A stretch of DNA of 64,000 bases from Bifidobacterium saimiriisciurei (GTDB taxonomy: Bacteria; Actinomycetota; Actinomycetes; Actinomycetales; Bifidobacteriaceae): contig NZ_WHZU01000001.1 of the NCBI RefSeq assembly GCF_010667655.1, positions 62,001 to 126,000 on the forward strand, written 5' to 3'. The notes beneath the pieces were generated by a model that worked only from the letters and a program-made list of their open reading frames with translations, searched no databases and was not told the origin of the DNA. A program made the position numbers and the translations under genes. Of the stretch, positions 44,815 through 53,993 are shown in pieces. Every line of letters starts with the position of its first letter. The first letter of the stretch is position 1.

Positions 44815-47800
44815 TCATGCGCGGCGCCTGCGGATGACGAACGCGGTGCCCGCACCCGTCAGCAGCACCAGGGCCGTGACGAGGCCGGCGACCGCCGTGC
44901 CCGTATGGCCTAGGGCGCCGCCGTTGGTGCTGGTCTTTCCGCCGTTGTCGGCGTTGGCGTTGGAGGCGTTGGTGTTGGTCGGCTTCGGGGAGCTGCCGCC
45001 ATCGGCCGCCTGCTGGCCGCTGTTTCCGGGCTTCTGCGAGCCGCCGGCATTGCCCTGCTGCTGCCCGTTGCCGGGCTTGACGGCAAGCGCCTTGTAGGCG
45101 GCGTCGAGCTCCTTGGAGGCCTGGTCCACCTGGGCCTGCGTGGTGGCGCCGTCAAGCGCCTTGCGGGCCTTGGCCAGCGCGTCCTGGAACTTCGTCCATG
45201 AGGCGTCGGTGTAGTCGCCCTGCTTCACGCCGGCGTACTTGTTGACCATCGCGATCAGGCCGGCCTTGTCCACGCCGGCGGCCTGCTTGGCCCAGCCCGC
45301 ATGGAGGGTGGTGTCGCCGGTCGCCTTGGCGGTCTTGAAGTCCCATGCCTGGGTGAGCCCGGCGTCCGAGTACCAGCCGGTGAACGTGTAGCCGGCCCTG
45401 GTCGGTGCCTTGGGCTCGGAGACGGGGTCGTTCCACTGCACGGTCTGCGATGCCACCTCGGAGCCGCCGTTCGCGTCGAACTTCACGGTGATGTCGGAGG
45501 CCTGGCGCATCAGGCCGAACGAGCCCTTGACTCCGGCTGCGCCCAGCACCAGCTTCGGCGAGGTGCCGGCCGGGTCCTTGCTGCTCTTCGGGGTGATGGT
45601 CAGCTGGCGGTTGTCGTGCGAGGGGGAGCTGATGGTGGCGCCGGGGCCGCCGATGCCGGAGATCGCGAACTTCTCGTTGTCGCCGATCGTGCTGGCGGAG
45701 GCCTTGACGACCAGGTCGGCGCCGTCGGCCTCGTCGGTCACGGAGAGGTACTTGCCGTTCTGCGTGGCGAGCAGCGAGTATGTGCCGTCGGCGTTTTTGA
45801 TGACCTCGAACAGCGGGGCCTTCTCCCACTTCGACGTGATGGCGAGCGTGCCGTCCTTGTTCACGGAGAAGAAGGAGTTCAGCGTCTGGTCCACGCCGCT
45901 GGGCAGCTCGTCGGAGCCGGGACGGTAGGCGTTGACCTCGTCCCACGTGTTCTGGTACCACGGCTTCTCCGAGGTGCGCAGCTGGATGAACGTGCGCGGC
46001 GTGGTGGCCTCGCCGTTGTAGTTGGTCAGCGTGGAGTAGTTGAGGAAGTCGAGCGTGCTGTAGCCTTCGGGGCGCATGGCGCGGGCGGCCTTCTCCATCC
46101 ACGTGGTGTCGACGCCCTCGACGTTCCTGTAGTGGGCGTAGGCGGTCTCGAACGTCGGGGCGAGGAAGCCGCGGTAGCTCACGTTGATCCAGGTGTTGAT
46201 CTTGTCCCAGTAGGCGAACGGTCCGCGCAGATGGTAGATGTTGTCGACGATGGAATAGGGCACGTCGTCATGGCCGAGGTTGTACTTGGCGTACCAGTTC
46301 ATGGCCTTGGCCAGGCGGTTGTCGTACAGGCCCCACAGGCTGGCGTCTCCCTGCTTCTCGGCGGTCAGGCAGATCTGCGCCATCCAGGCGATGGGCAGCT
46401 GCGCGTGGTCCATGTCGCGGCCGGCCTCCTGGGTGACGCCCTCGTCGTTGATGTAGGCGGCGATGGAGCCGTTGACGTGGATGTCCTGATACATGGTGAC
46501 GGCGCGGTTGTAGATGTGCGCGTTCTCGGTGTAGACGCCGATGGCCATCATCGTCATGATGGAGCTGTCGTCCCAGCTGCCGTTGGCGAGCATCGGGGCG
46601 CTGCCGTCGCGGATGACGGGATAGAACACGTCGAGCATCTCGTTCTTCAGGGCGGTCTGCGCGTCCTTGGTGAAGCCGGCGTAGCCGCCGTCGTAGTAGG
46701 TGACGATCTCGGCCGCGGCGAGCAGGCGGTAGGTGCCGATGCTGGCGCCGAGGATGCGGTCGCGTCCGTTGAACGCCTTGAGATGCGTCCAGTTGGTGAT
46801 GGTCGCTGCGGCCTTGTCGCCGTACTTGGCCTCGCCGGTCACCGCCCAGGCGAGCGCGTTGTTGTATGCGGTCTGGGCGTCGTTGTCGAACTGGTCGCGG
46901 CGCGGGGCGTCCCAGGTGGTGTAGGAGCCGCGCCCGATCTCGGTGTAGTTCTGGCCCTTGGGGCCGTCGGTGGTGTGCGAGTCGGCCAGCAGCTTCTCGA
47001 AGTCGCCCTTCCATGGCTGTTCGCCCTTGGACACATGGGCCTTCATGGTGTCGAGGTCGGTGGCGGAAAGCGCGATGCCTGGGTGGGTGAAGTCACGCGT
47101 CTCGTTGTCGGCGACGATCTTGGACTGCGGGTCGGCCTTCTCGAATGTCACGCGATAGGGGGCCTTGTCGGGGGTGCTCGCCTCGGTGTTGAAGGTGACG
47201 AATCGGGTGCCGGAAAGCTTGGTCTGGTACTTGGCGAACGACTTGCCGTCGCTTTCGTCGCCGGGCTTGATGTCGCGCTCGGAGTTCATGTGCGTGGTGA
47301 TGGCCCAGCTGCCGTCGGCGGTGTCCTGGTCCATGTAGAAGCGCTCGTTGTAGCCCACGTAGCCGGCGGTGGCGTAGATGTCGTAGACGGTCGAGCCCCA
47401 GGTGGGGTCGTCGTTGTAGTACTTGGCGGCCACCGTGTTCTTCTCACGGTAGTTCTGGATGGTCAGGTACTGGCCGGAGCGGGTGTCCTGGAAGGAGTAC
47501 GTGGTGACCATGGAGCCGAAGGTCTCGGCGGGGATGGTGTCGGTTCCGGTCACGTAGTCCTGGTACTTGTACTTGTATTCGATGACGTTGAACACCGACG
47601 CCTCGGAGGCGTCCTTGGTGGAGTAGACGGCGCCGTCGTTCTGGCGAACGGCGAGGTAGCCGCCGTCGGAGCCCTTGATCCTGGCGGTCTGGATCACCGT
47701 GCCGTCGGGATCGGGCGTGACGGAGCTCGCCGTGGGCGCGCCGATGCGAGGCGTCACGGCCTCCGATGCGTTCGCCATGCTTCCGCCGGCCGCAAGCGCC

Positions 47801-47883
47801 GATATGGCCATGGCCGTGGAGATGGCGGCGGCGATGCCGGCCCGGCCGGCCCGTCGCCATAATGACAGCTGTGTCATTAGCAT
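44815..47883 (-). CDS. Secreted, wall-anchored alginate-lyase-superfamily protein
   Basis: 1022 residues from the ATG at 47883. A signal peptide (cleavage near MANA, residue 39) is followed by a beta-trefoil-like region (about 55-255), an alpha/alpha-barrel lyase domain (about 266-640) with GRDRILGASIGTYRLLAAAE and EAGRDMDHAQL, and a second trefoil-like part (about 665-790). Then come an InlB/Listeria-Bacteroides repeat (VKFDANGGS ... GYTFTGWYSD), a FIVAR helical domain, a Gly/Asn/Ser linker and LGHTG plus a hydrophobic helix and RRRR. The RD-x-x-H-x-Q motif fits the alginate-lyase clan, which includes uronate-polysaccharide lyases. AGGAAGGG precedes 47883; the ATG at 47877 is the alternative start. 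It is a paralogue of the 55439 gene. Confidence 0.83.
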   Translation of the reverse strand: MLMTQLSLWRRAGRAGIAAAISTAMAISALAAGGSMANASEAVTPRIGAPTASSVTPDPDGTVIQTARIKGSDGGYLAVRQNDGAVYSTKDASEASVFNVIEYKYKYQDYVTGTDTIPAETFGSMVTTYSFQDTRSGQYLTIQNYREKNTVAAKYYNDDPTWGSTVYDIYATAGYVGYNERFYMDQDTADGSWAITTHMNSERDIKPGDESDGKSFAKYQTKLSGTRFVTFNTEASTPDKAPYRVTFEKADPQSKIVADNETRDFTHPGIALSATDLDTMKAHVSKGEQPWKGDFEKLLADSHTTDGPKGQNYTEIGRGSYTTWDAPRRDQFDNDAQTAYNNALAWAVTGEAKYGDKAAATITNWTHLKAFNGRDRILGASIGTYRLLAAAEIVTYYDGGYAGFTKDAQTALKNEMLDVFYPVIRDGSAPMLANGSWDDSSIMTMMAIGVYTENAHIYNRAVTMYQDIHVNGSIAAYINDEGVTQEAGRDMDHAQLPIAWMAQICLTAEKQGDASLWGLYDNRLAKAMNWYAKYNLGHDDVPYSIVDNIYHLRGPFAYWDKINTWINVSYRGFLAPTFETAYAHYRNVEGVDTTWMEKAARAMRPEGYSTLDFLNYSTLTNYNGEATTPRTFIQLRTSEKPWYQNTWDEVNAYRPGSDELPSGVDQTLNSFFSVNKDGTLAITSKWEKAPLFEVIKNADGTYSLLATQNGKYLSVTDEADGADLVVKASASTIGDNEKFAISGIGGPGATISSPSHDNRQLTITPKSSKDPAGTSPKLVLGAAGVKGSFGLMRQASDITVKFDANGGSEVASQTVQWNDPVSEPKAPTRAGYTFTGWYSDAGLTQAWDFKTAKATGDTTLHAGWAKQAAGVDKAGLIAMVNKYAGVKQGDYTDASWTKFQDALAKARKALDGATTQAQVDQASKELDAAYKALAVKPGNGQQQGNAGGSQKPGNSGQQAADGGSSPKPTNTNASNANADNGGKTSTNGGALGHTGTAVAGLVTALVLLTGAGTAFVIRRRRA

Positions 47884-47978
47884 TCCCTTCCTCGGAAATA
47901 GTTGTTTTCGCCCGCGGGTCCGTTCACATGAGGCCGACGGATGACGTCGGCCGGATAGCTGCACAACAACGATGTTCA

Positions 47979-48033
47979 TGTAAATAGTTACGAGCTTATC
48001 TGGCACTATAGCGGTCTCTATGAACATCTGCAA
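47979..48033 (-). promoter_or_regulatory. Promoter and operator of the 47883 lyase-like gene
   Basis: Minus strand: -35 TTGCAG (48028-48033), 17-base spacer, -10 TATAGT (48005-48010). The operator-like TGTAAATAGTTACG (47979-47992) lies just after the transcript start, related to the TGAAACTAGTTACA site on the divergent side. Confidence 0.75.
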
Positions 48034-48064
48034 AAACCGCGAAACGCCGATGATTTCAACGAAA

Positions 48065-48124
48065 TTGACAGATTGTCGAAATTTGCCCTATTCTGTAATT
48101 GTTTCGCGGTTGAAACTAGTTACA
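48065..48124 (+). promoter_or_regulatory. Promoter and operator of the sugar ABC operon
   Basis: The -35 TTGACA (48065-48070), an 18-base spacer and the -10 TATTCT (48089-48094). The operator TGAAACTAGTTACA (48111-48124) follows within about 20 bases, so repressor binding would block elongation or open-complex formation. Confidence 0.8.
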
Positions 48125-48149
48125 TAACCCAAACCAAGGAGGGTTCGGT

Positions 48150-49469
48150 ATGAACAAGCGTTGGATGAAGATCGCGGTGAGCGCCGTCGCCGCCGTCGGT
48201 CTGTTGGCTCCGCTCGCGGCATGCGGTGGCTCGAGCAGCGGCTCCTCGACCTCGAACGGCCCCGTGACCATCGAATGGTGGGGCTGGGACCAGGGCCAGA
48301 AGAAGCAGGCCGACGAGTTCAACAAGTCGCAGAGCAAGATCAAGGTCGTCTACAAGCAGCAGGCCTCGCAGGAGAAGGCCGAGCAGGCCCTCGTCAACGC
48401 GGTCAAGGCCGGCAACGCCCCTGACCTCACCGAGGTCAACATGGACTCCACGATCTCGCTGCTGGCCGACGGTACGCTGCAGAACGTCAAGCAGTACAAC
48501 CCCGACCTGTCCAAGATCTCCAAGCAGGCCGTCGATTCCTTCACCGTCGGCGATCAGCTCGCGGTCATCCCCTACAAGGTCAGCCCGCAGTTCATGATCG
48601 TCAACCAGAAGACCCTCGACGCCGCCGGCGTCAAGGCCCCGACCACCTGGGACGAGATGATCGCCGCAGGCAAGGCCCTCAAGGCCAAGAACAAGGACAT
48701 CAAGCTCATCAACCTGCCCGGTGAGGACCCGTCGCAGCTGGTGCTCATGGCCCAGCAGTTCGGCGCCAAGTGGTACTCCACCAAGGGCGACAAGTGGGTC
48801 GTCGACATCAACGGCCCGGAGACCAAGAAGGCCGCCGCCTACCTGCAGCAGATCGTCGACAACGACATGTTCTCCCAGAAGACCTACGTCGAATGGGACG
48901 CCCTGATGCAGTACTTCCAGTCCGGCAACCTCGCCACGGTCGGCACCTCCACCTGGCAGCTGTCCGCCTACCAGCAGAACTTCTCCAAGTCGCTCGGTGA
49001 CTGGCACGCCGTCGCATGGCCGAAGGAATCCGCCGGCTCCGACGTCGTCACCCCGCTGAACGCGCAGGGCAACGGCGTGCCGAAGGGCGCGAAGAACCCG
49101 CAGGCCGCCGTCGAGTTCGCCACCTGGCTGGCCACCAACGACACCGCCATCAAGACCGCTGCCAACGCCCAGACCGGCTCCGGCGCCTTCCCGGCCGTCA
49201 CCGACGCCAGCAAGTACGTCAAGGACTCCCTGCCCGACAAGCTGCTCGACGACAACGACGACGCCGCCAAGGTGGTCGAAGAGGCCGACAAGACCCTCGC
49301 CCCCTACACCACCGGCGTGAACTGGAGCTCCATGTTCAAGCAGCTGCAGGACCAGTGGGCGCAGTTCACCCAGAAGAAGATCACCGCCGACCAGATGCTC
49401 GACAACGTCCAGGCATGGACCGTCAAGGACCTCAAGGACAAGGGCATCAGCGTCGAATCCGCCAACTGA
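48150..49469 (+). CDS. Sugar ABC transporter substrate-binding lipoprotein (CUT1)
   Basis: 439 residues. A lipoprotein signal MNKRWMKIAVSAVAAVGLLA ends at the lipobox LAAC (Cys 25) and is followed by a Gly/Ser linker. The mature part has the extracellular solute-binding family 1 pattern (ITIEWWGWD-like opening VTIEWWGWDQ, TTWDEMIAAGKALK, AVAWPKESAGSD). It binds an oligosaccharide at the cell surface and delivers it to the two permeases downstream. AAGGAGG lies 8 bases before the ATG. A terminator follows directly, which should give more binding protein than permease. Confidence 0.93.
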   Translation: MNKRWMKIAVSAVAAVGLLAPLAACGGSSSGSSTSNGPVTIEWWGWDQGQKKQADEFNKSQSKIKVVYKQQASQEKAEQALVNAVKAGNAPDLTEVNMDSTISLLADGTLQNVKQYNPDLSKISKQAVDSFTVGDQLAVIPYKVSPQFMIVNQKTLDAAGVKAPTTWDEMIAAGKALKAKNKDIKLINLPGEDPSQLVLMAQQFGAKWYSTKGDKWVVDINGPETKKAAAYLQQIVDNDMFSQKTYVEWDALMQYFQSGNLATVGTSTWQLSAYQQNFSKSLGDWHAVAWPKESAGSDVVTPLNAQGNGVPKGAKNPQAAVEFATWLATNDTAIKTAANAQTGSGAFPAVTDASKYVKDSLPDKLLDDNDDAAKVVEEADKTLAPYTTGVNWSSMFKQLQDQWAQFTQKKITADQMLDNVQAWTVKDLKDKGISVESAN

Positions 49470-49516
49470 TCCGAATCCGAGTCTGACTGAGACCTACCAT
49501 CTCTCCTCCTCATAAC

Positions 49517-49565
49517 GAATGCCGTCGGGTTTCTCCTTTCTTCCACTCGACGGCATTCCTTTTCC
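49517..49565 (+). terminator. Intra-operon terminator between binding protein and permeases
   Basis: GAATGCCGTCG and CGACGGCATTC enclose a 20-base loop and are followed by CTTTTTCCC. Partial read-through would supply the permease genes. Confidence 0.85.
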
Positions 49566-49656
49566 CGAAAACCATTCATCCCGTTCATTTCCATCGGTCA
49601 TCGTCCGCTTGCCCCGACGATTCGCCGATGCACCATTCATCGTTAGGAGTTGGATT

Positions 49657-50622
49657 GTGAGTGCCGTAACATCTTCGGTCCACGTATCCACGGCGGCGAA
49701 GTCCTCGGCCCAGGCGCGAGAGAACAAGACGCCGTCATGGCAGAGGCGCCTCGGCTACAAGGGCGCGCTGTTCGGACTGCCGTTCTTCGTGGGCTTCCTC
49801 TTCGTCTTCATCATCCCCCTGTTCTACGCCATCTACGAAAGCCTCTTCAAGCGCCAGTCCAGCGGCCTCGGCATCGGCGAGCCCACCCTGCACTTCGCGG
49901 GCCTGAGCCAGTACGCACGGGTCATGCAGGACCACGACTTCTGGGTCGGCATGGGGCGCGTGGCCATCTACTCCGTCGTGGTCGTTCCCATCATCATGGG
50001 CTTCGCCCTGCTCGAGGCGCTGCTCATCGACACCGCCAAGGCCAAGGCCAAGAAGGCCTTCCGCTTCATCCTGCTCATCCCGTACATGGTGCCGACCATC
50101 GTCTCCACGCTGATGTGGGTGTACCTCTACTCTCCCGACATCGGCCCGCTGCGCAAGTTCTTCATGGTCTTCGGCCTCGACGTCAACTTCTTCAGCCCCG
50201 GCATGCTGTGGGTCTCCATGGCCAACCTGCTGCTGTGGACCCAGGTCGGCTTCAACATGCTGATCCTCTACGGCTCCCTCACCGCGCTCGACCCGGCTCT
50301 GCTCGAGGCCGCCCGCGTGGACGGCGCCAGCGAGCTGCGCATCGCCTGGTCCATCAAGATCCCGCAGATCAAGGGATCCCTCGTGCTCACCGGCCTGCTC
50401 TCCTTCATCGGCATGCTCCAGCTGTTCGACCAGCCGCTGCTGTTCCGCTCCGCATCGCCGCAGACCGTGACCGCCAACTTCACGCCGATCATGACCATCT
50501 ACAACTACACGTTCACCGCAGGCGGCGACTACAACTACGCGGCCGCGCTCTCCGTGGTGCTCGCCATCGTCATCGGCATCCTCTCCGCACTCATCTACGG
50601 ATTCTCGAACAGGAAGAAGTGA
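49657..50622 (+). CDS. Sugar ABC transporter permease (MalF/CUT1 type)
   Basis: 321 residues from GTG. Six membrane segments are visible, with the first at about 30-55. The cytoplasmic EAA loop LEAARVDGASELRIAWSIKIP (about 222) is the docking site for the shared ATPase. The GTG at 49657 has AGGAG 7 bases upstream; the earlier open frame to 49519 covers the terminator and lacks a ribosome site. It partners the 50629 gene and the lipoprotein. No ATPase is encoded here, so a MsiK-like shared ATPase is expected elsewhere. Confidence 0.92.
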   Translation: MSAVTSSVHVSTAAKSSAQARENKTPSWQRRLGYKGALFGLPFFVGFLFVFIIPLFYAIYESLFKRQSSGLGIGEPTLHFAGLSQYARVMQDHDFWVGMGRVAIYSVVVVPIIMGFALLEALLIDTAKAKAKKAFRFILLIPYMVPTIVSTLMWVYLYSPDIGPLRKFFMVFGLDVNFFSPGMLWVSMANLLLWTQVGFNMLILYGSLTALDPALLEAARVDGASELRIAWSIKIPQIKGSLVLTGLLSFIGMLQLFDQPLLFRSASPQTVTANFTPIMTIYNYTFTAGGDYNYAAALSVVLAIVIGILSALIYGFSNRKK

Positions 50623-50628
50623 TACGTT

Positions 50629-51522
50629 ATGACATCCGCAACCGCCAATCACGCTCCCGGCAAGGGGATTAAGGGCATGGGCAACAAGCGCACCCGCCTC
50701 GGCGTGCTCATCGTGCTCATCGTCATGGCCTTCTACGCATGCGCCCCGCTGTGGTGGCTCGTCGTCTCCGTCACCAAGACCCGCGTCGACCTCTACAACA
50801 CCAACGGCCTGTGGTTCGGCCACACGAACAACATCGTGCAGAACTTCCAGCAGCTGTTTACCTACGAGAACGGCCTGTTCTTCAAGTGGATGTGGAACTC
50901 CATCCTCTACGCGGGCCTCGGCTCCCTCATCTGCATGGTCATCTCGCTGGCCGCCGGCTACTCGCTGAGCAAGTTCAGGTACCCCGGCAGGGGAGTGGGC
51001 ATGGGCCTCGTCATGTGCTCGTTCCTCATCCCGGCCGCACTGCTCACCATGCCGATGTACCTCATGTTCTCCGCCGTGCACATGACCGACACCATCTGGG
51101 CCGTGCTCGTGCCGTTCTTCATCAACGCGTTCGACGTCTACCTCGCCAAGGTGTACATCGACGGCTCCGTGCCCGACGAGCTGCTCGAGGCCGCCCGCGT
51201 GGACGGCGCCGGCGAGCTGTTCATCTTCGGCAAGATCGTGCTGCCGCTGCTCTCCACCCCGGCCGCCACCATCTTCATCCTCACCTTCGTGCTCAACTGG
51301 AACAACTTCTACCTGCCGATCGTGATGCTGCGCGGCTCCGACAAGTGGACGCTCTCCCTCGGCCTCTACAGCTTCATGCAGACCAAGCAGACCGCCCTGT
51401 TCGACCCGACGACCATCGCCCTCGCCGGCGCCGTGCTCTCCATCGTGCCGCTTGCCGTGGTGATGATCGCCATGCAGCGATACTGGAAGTCCGGCGTGGC
51501 GCTCGGCTCCGTCAAGGGGTGA
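50629..51522 (+). CDS. Sugar ABC transporter permease (MalG/CUT1 type)
   Basis: 297 residues with six membrane segments. The EAA loop LLEAARVDGAGELFIFGKIVLP (about 185) is present, shown here as LLEAARVDGAGEL. The C-terminus GVALGSVKG is typical of MalG-like permeases. It starts 6 bases after the first permease ends. It forms the channel heterodimer with the 49657 product. Confidence 0.93.
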   Translation: MTSATANHAPGKGIKGMGNKRTRLGVLIVLIVMAFYACAPLWWLVVSVTKTRVDLYNTNGLWFGHTNNIVQNFQQLFTYENGLFFKWMWNSILYAGLGSLICMVISLAAGYSLSKFRYPGRGVGMGLVMCSFLIPAALLTMPMYLMFSAVHMTDTIWAVLVPFFINAFDVYLAKVYIDGSVPDELLEAARVDGAGELFIFGKIVLPLLSTPAATIFILTFVLNWNNFYLPIVMLRGSDKWTLSLGLYSFMQTKQTALFDPTTIALAGAVLSIVPLAVVMIAMQRYWKSGVALGSVKG

Positions 51523-51530
51523 GTGCTCCG

Positions 51531-52352
51531 ATGTCTTCCTCCACCACATACGCTGTGCTCATCCACGGATGGGGCGGCTCCCCGAAGACCTGGGAGCCGG
51601 TGCAATGGCCCGAATCGTGGAAGGTGCTCGCCTACACGCTTCCCGGCCATGCCGAGCGTGCGCAGGAAGGGCCGTGGACCATCCCGTCCGCGGCCGAGGA
51701 CCTGGCCGACTACATCCGCAGGCATGTTCCGGCCGGCGCCCGCACCCTGCTCATCGCCCACTCCATGGGAGGACAGCTGTCCATGCTGGTCAACGCCGAC
51801 CACCCCGAACTCCTCGACGGGGAGGTCGTCATCGACCCCGCATACAACGGCGACGACTCGCCGGCCGACGTGGCCGGAATGCGGCGCACCCTCGACGCGT
51901 TCCGCACTGACCCGCACGGCGCCATGAACGAGTTCATCCAGGGCGCGTTCTCCAAGTACCTGCCGGCCGAAAGCCGCAGGGCCATCATGGATGACGCCGG
52001 CCGGACGAACGGCACGGCGCTCGCCGACTACTTCTCCTCCGAATACCTCGAGGACGGGTCGTTCGGCCTGCGCGGGCACACTCCGGAAGTGGCGAAGCGC
52101 CGCACGAGGCCCGTGCTCGGCTTCTACACCAGCCGGGCGCGCGGCGACTACGAGCGGGCCTGCGATCCGGACGGTCTTGACGTTGAGATCTCGCTGTGGG
52201 AATCCGATCACGGTCACTTCATGCACATGGAGGATCCGCGGCGGTTCGCCGACGAGACCGTGCGCTGGGCCGTGGAGCGCGGTCTGGCCGATGCCCCTGA
52301 CGCCGATGACGCCGCCGCGCGGCGGTCGGAGTCGGCCGTGGCGGCCGTCTGA
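51531..52352 (+). CDS. Alpha/beta-hydrolase in the sugar ABC operon
   Basis: 273 residues, cytoplasmic. The oxyanion motif is LIHGWGGS (about 10), the nucleophile elbow AHSMGGQ (about 80), and the histidine is in DHGHFMHME near 225. The acid could be the Asp in the preceding ESDHG region or the DPAYNGDD loop. It begins 8 bases after the second permease, so co-transcription is near certain. An esterase removing acyl groups from imported oligosaccharide is a reasonable guess, not shown by sequence. The tail is Ala/Asp-rich. Confidence 0.8.
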   Translation: MSSSTTYAVLIHGWGGSPKTWEPVQWPESWKVLAYTLPGHAERAQEGPWTIPSAAEDLADYIRRHVPAGARTLLIAHSMGGQLSMLVNADHPELLDGEVVIDPAYNGDDSPADVAGMRRTLDAFRTDPHGAMNEFIQGAFSKYLPAESRRAIMDDAGRTNGTALADYFSSEYLEDGSFGLRGHTPEVAKRRTRPVLGFYTSRARGDYERACDPDGLDVEISLWESDHGHFMHMEDPRRFADETVRWAVERGLADAPDADDAAARRSESAVAAV

Positions 52353-52383
52353 CCGGAACGTCATCGAATCCGGGCAACGGAAA

Positions 52384-52397
52384 TGTAACAAGTTTCA
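52384..52397. promoter_or_regulatory. LacI-type operator candidate after the ABC operon
   Basis: TGTAACAAGTTTCA is a variant of the locus consensus TGaAAcnrGTTwCA. It lies between the hydrolase stop and the terminator, so it is not placed at an obvious promoter. Confidence 0.5.
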
Positions 52398-52418
52398 GTA
52401 ACCATCACCTTGCTGAAT

Positions 52419-52455
52419 GCGGCGGCGTCGACTCCTTGCGATGCCGCCGCTTTTT
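52419..52455 (+). terminator. Terminator of the sugar ABC operon
   Basis: GCGGCGGCGTCG pairs with CGATGCCGCCGC (one G-T pair), with an 8-base loop and a TTTTTG tail. Confidence 0.92.
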
Positions 52456-52571
52456 GTAAAGGAAATCAGTTACACTACAACATCGTTATATATACGTACG
52501 TGTGACGGTATGGTCACCACGGTGGTCGCCGTCGCATCAACGGTCATTGCAACGACGAACGGAGGGACGGT

Positions 52572-53657
52572 ATGAGCCGCCAAGAGCAGTTTGAGGGCGA
52601 CGAGTCCAGGCATCACGGTCCCGGTCCCGCCCGTACGGGCAACGTCAACATCAGGGACATCGCCGAAGCGGCCGGCGTCTCCACCGCCACCGTCTCGCGC
52701 GTGATGCGCGGAGGCGCCCGTGTCTCCGAAGCCACGCGCGCCAAGGTGCGGAAGGTCATCGAGGAACTCGGATACATCCCCAACGCGCATGCCCTGGCGC
52801 TCACCACGCCGCCCAACTCCGTCACCCTGGTCGTGGACCACATCTACGGCGGCACCTACGGCGAGATGACCGCCGGCGTGGAGCGCGAGACCGCCGACCG
52901 GAACATGACGTTCCGCCTGCAGTCCACCGGCGGCAACTGGGACGATCCCGAACCCATATTCGACAACCTGCTCTCCCAGCGGTCGCGGCTGGTCGTCCTG
53001 ACCGCCAGCGACGTCATCGACGCGCCGGTCAACGGCATCCTCAACGACTACGTCGACAAGTTCGCTTCCGTCGGCACCGACGTGGTGGTGCTCGCCCGTC
53101 CCCGCATGGGCCTCGACCCGCGCATCGCCGTCGTCGACTACGCCAACGAAAGCGGCACCTACGAGATGACGAAATACATGATCTCGCTTGGCCACCGGTC
53201 GTTCATGTTCGTCGGCAGGAAGCCCGACTCCAGCGTGTTCACGGCGCGATACGAAGGCTTCCTGCGTGCATTGCACGAGGCCGGGCTCTCATACGACGAC
53301 CGCATCGCCGTGCCCATCGACGACGACCGCGACAGCGTCATCGCCAACGTCATGGCCGCCTATCCCATGGTCCCCGACTGCACGGCCGTCGTGGCCGTCA
53401 CCGATGCCATGGCGTTGTACACCATCGCGGCGCTGCACAAGCTCGGCAAAAGCGTGCCGGGGGACGTCTCCGTCGGCGGCTTCGACGACATGCCCTTCGC
53501 CGAGGATCTGGTCGTGCCGATGACCACCGTGCACGCCCCCTTCGCCAACATGGGACATATGGCCGTCAAACTCGGTCTCGACGGTCTCGGGCACGATGTG
53601 ATCATGCCTACGCAGCTGAAAATCCGCGGTTCCGTGGGCATCGCGCCGACACGATGA
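52572..53657 (+). CDS. LacI-family regulator in the polysaccharide locus (first)
   Basis: 361 residues. The helix-turn-helix is NIRDIAEAAGVSTATVSRVM (about 22-41) and the hinge is NAHALALTTPPN, which departs from the usual ARxL motif. The effector domain ends with VGGFDDMPFAEDL and MTTVHAPFANMG. GGAGGGACGG precedes the ATG. It is its own transcription unit after the ABC operon terminator. It is a candidate for binding the TGAAACnnGTTACA-type operators nearby, but the regulator-site pairing is not proven. Confidence 0.9.
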   Translation: MSRQEQFEGDESRHHGPGPARTGNVNIRDIAEAAGVSTATVSRVMRGGARVSEATRAKVRKVIEELGYIPNAHALALTTPPNSVTLVVDHIYGGTYGEMTAGVERETADRNMTFRLQSTGGNWDDPEPIFDNLLSQRSRLVVLTASDVIDAPVNGILNDYVDKFASVGTDVVVLARPRMGLDPRIAVVDYANESGTYEMTKYMISLGHRSFMFVGRKPDSSVFTARYEGFLRALHEAGLSYDDRIAVPIDDDRDSVIANVMAAYPMVPDCTAVVAVTDAMALYTIAALHKLGKSVPGDVSVGGFDDMPFAEDLVVPMTTVHAPFANMGHMAVKLGLDGLGHDVIMPTQLKIRGSVGIAPTR

Positions 53658-53660
53658 GTC

Positions 53661-53945
53661 TCATCCGCGTCTGAGGGCCCGCGCCAGCATCATGCCGATG
53701 GCGGCGACCGCGATGGTCATGATGAGGTAGTCGATCCGCGCGCCGTCCTGCGTGGCGAGACGGTATCCCTGGGTGCCGACGGTGCCCGAACCGCTCTGGA
53801 ACACGGAGATGACGGTGGCCGCCACGGTCGTGCCCACGGCCACGATGGACCCGATGGGTTTCGGAGACATGGCCTGTGTCGTCTGTATCGGTGTGCGGAT
53901 TGCCGTGCGGGTCTTCGTTTCCGCCGGCGTCTGTGGCGTCCTCAT
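53661..53945 (-). CDS. Small two-helix membrane protein
   Basis: 94 residues. A Thr/Pro-rich cytoplasmic N-terminus is followed by hydrophobic segments at about 30-48 (GSIVAVGTTVAATVISVF) and 70-88 (YLIMTIAVAAIGMMLARAL), ending RRG. I recognise no family. The start at 53945 (MRTPQTPAE) has AAAGGAG 8 bases upstream. It is transcribed divergently from the LacI gene at 54135 across a region holding the GTAAGCGCTTTCCATAA operator, and its stop is 3 bases from the previous LacI stop. Confidence 0.7.
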   Translation of the reverse strand: MRTPQTPAETKTRTAIRTPIQTTQAMSPKPIGSIVAVGTTVAATVISVFQSGSGTVGTQGYRLATQDGARIDYLIMTIAVAAIGMMLARALRRG

Positions 53946-53993
53946 GAGATACGCTCCTTTGATTTCCCCAGGAATCAATCACGAATCAGTACG

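Noticed and set aside
47884..48033. Upstream start of the first lyase-like gene at 48033
   Set aside because: It would place 50 residues before the signal peptide and overlap the promoter and operator. A ribosome site exists only before 47883/47877.
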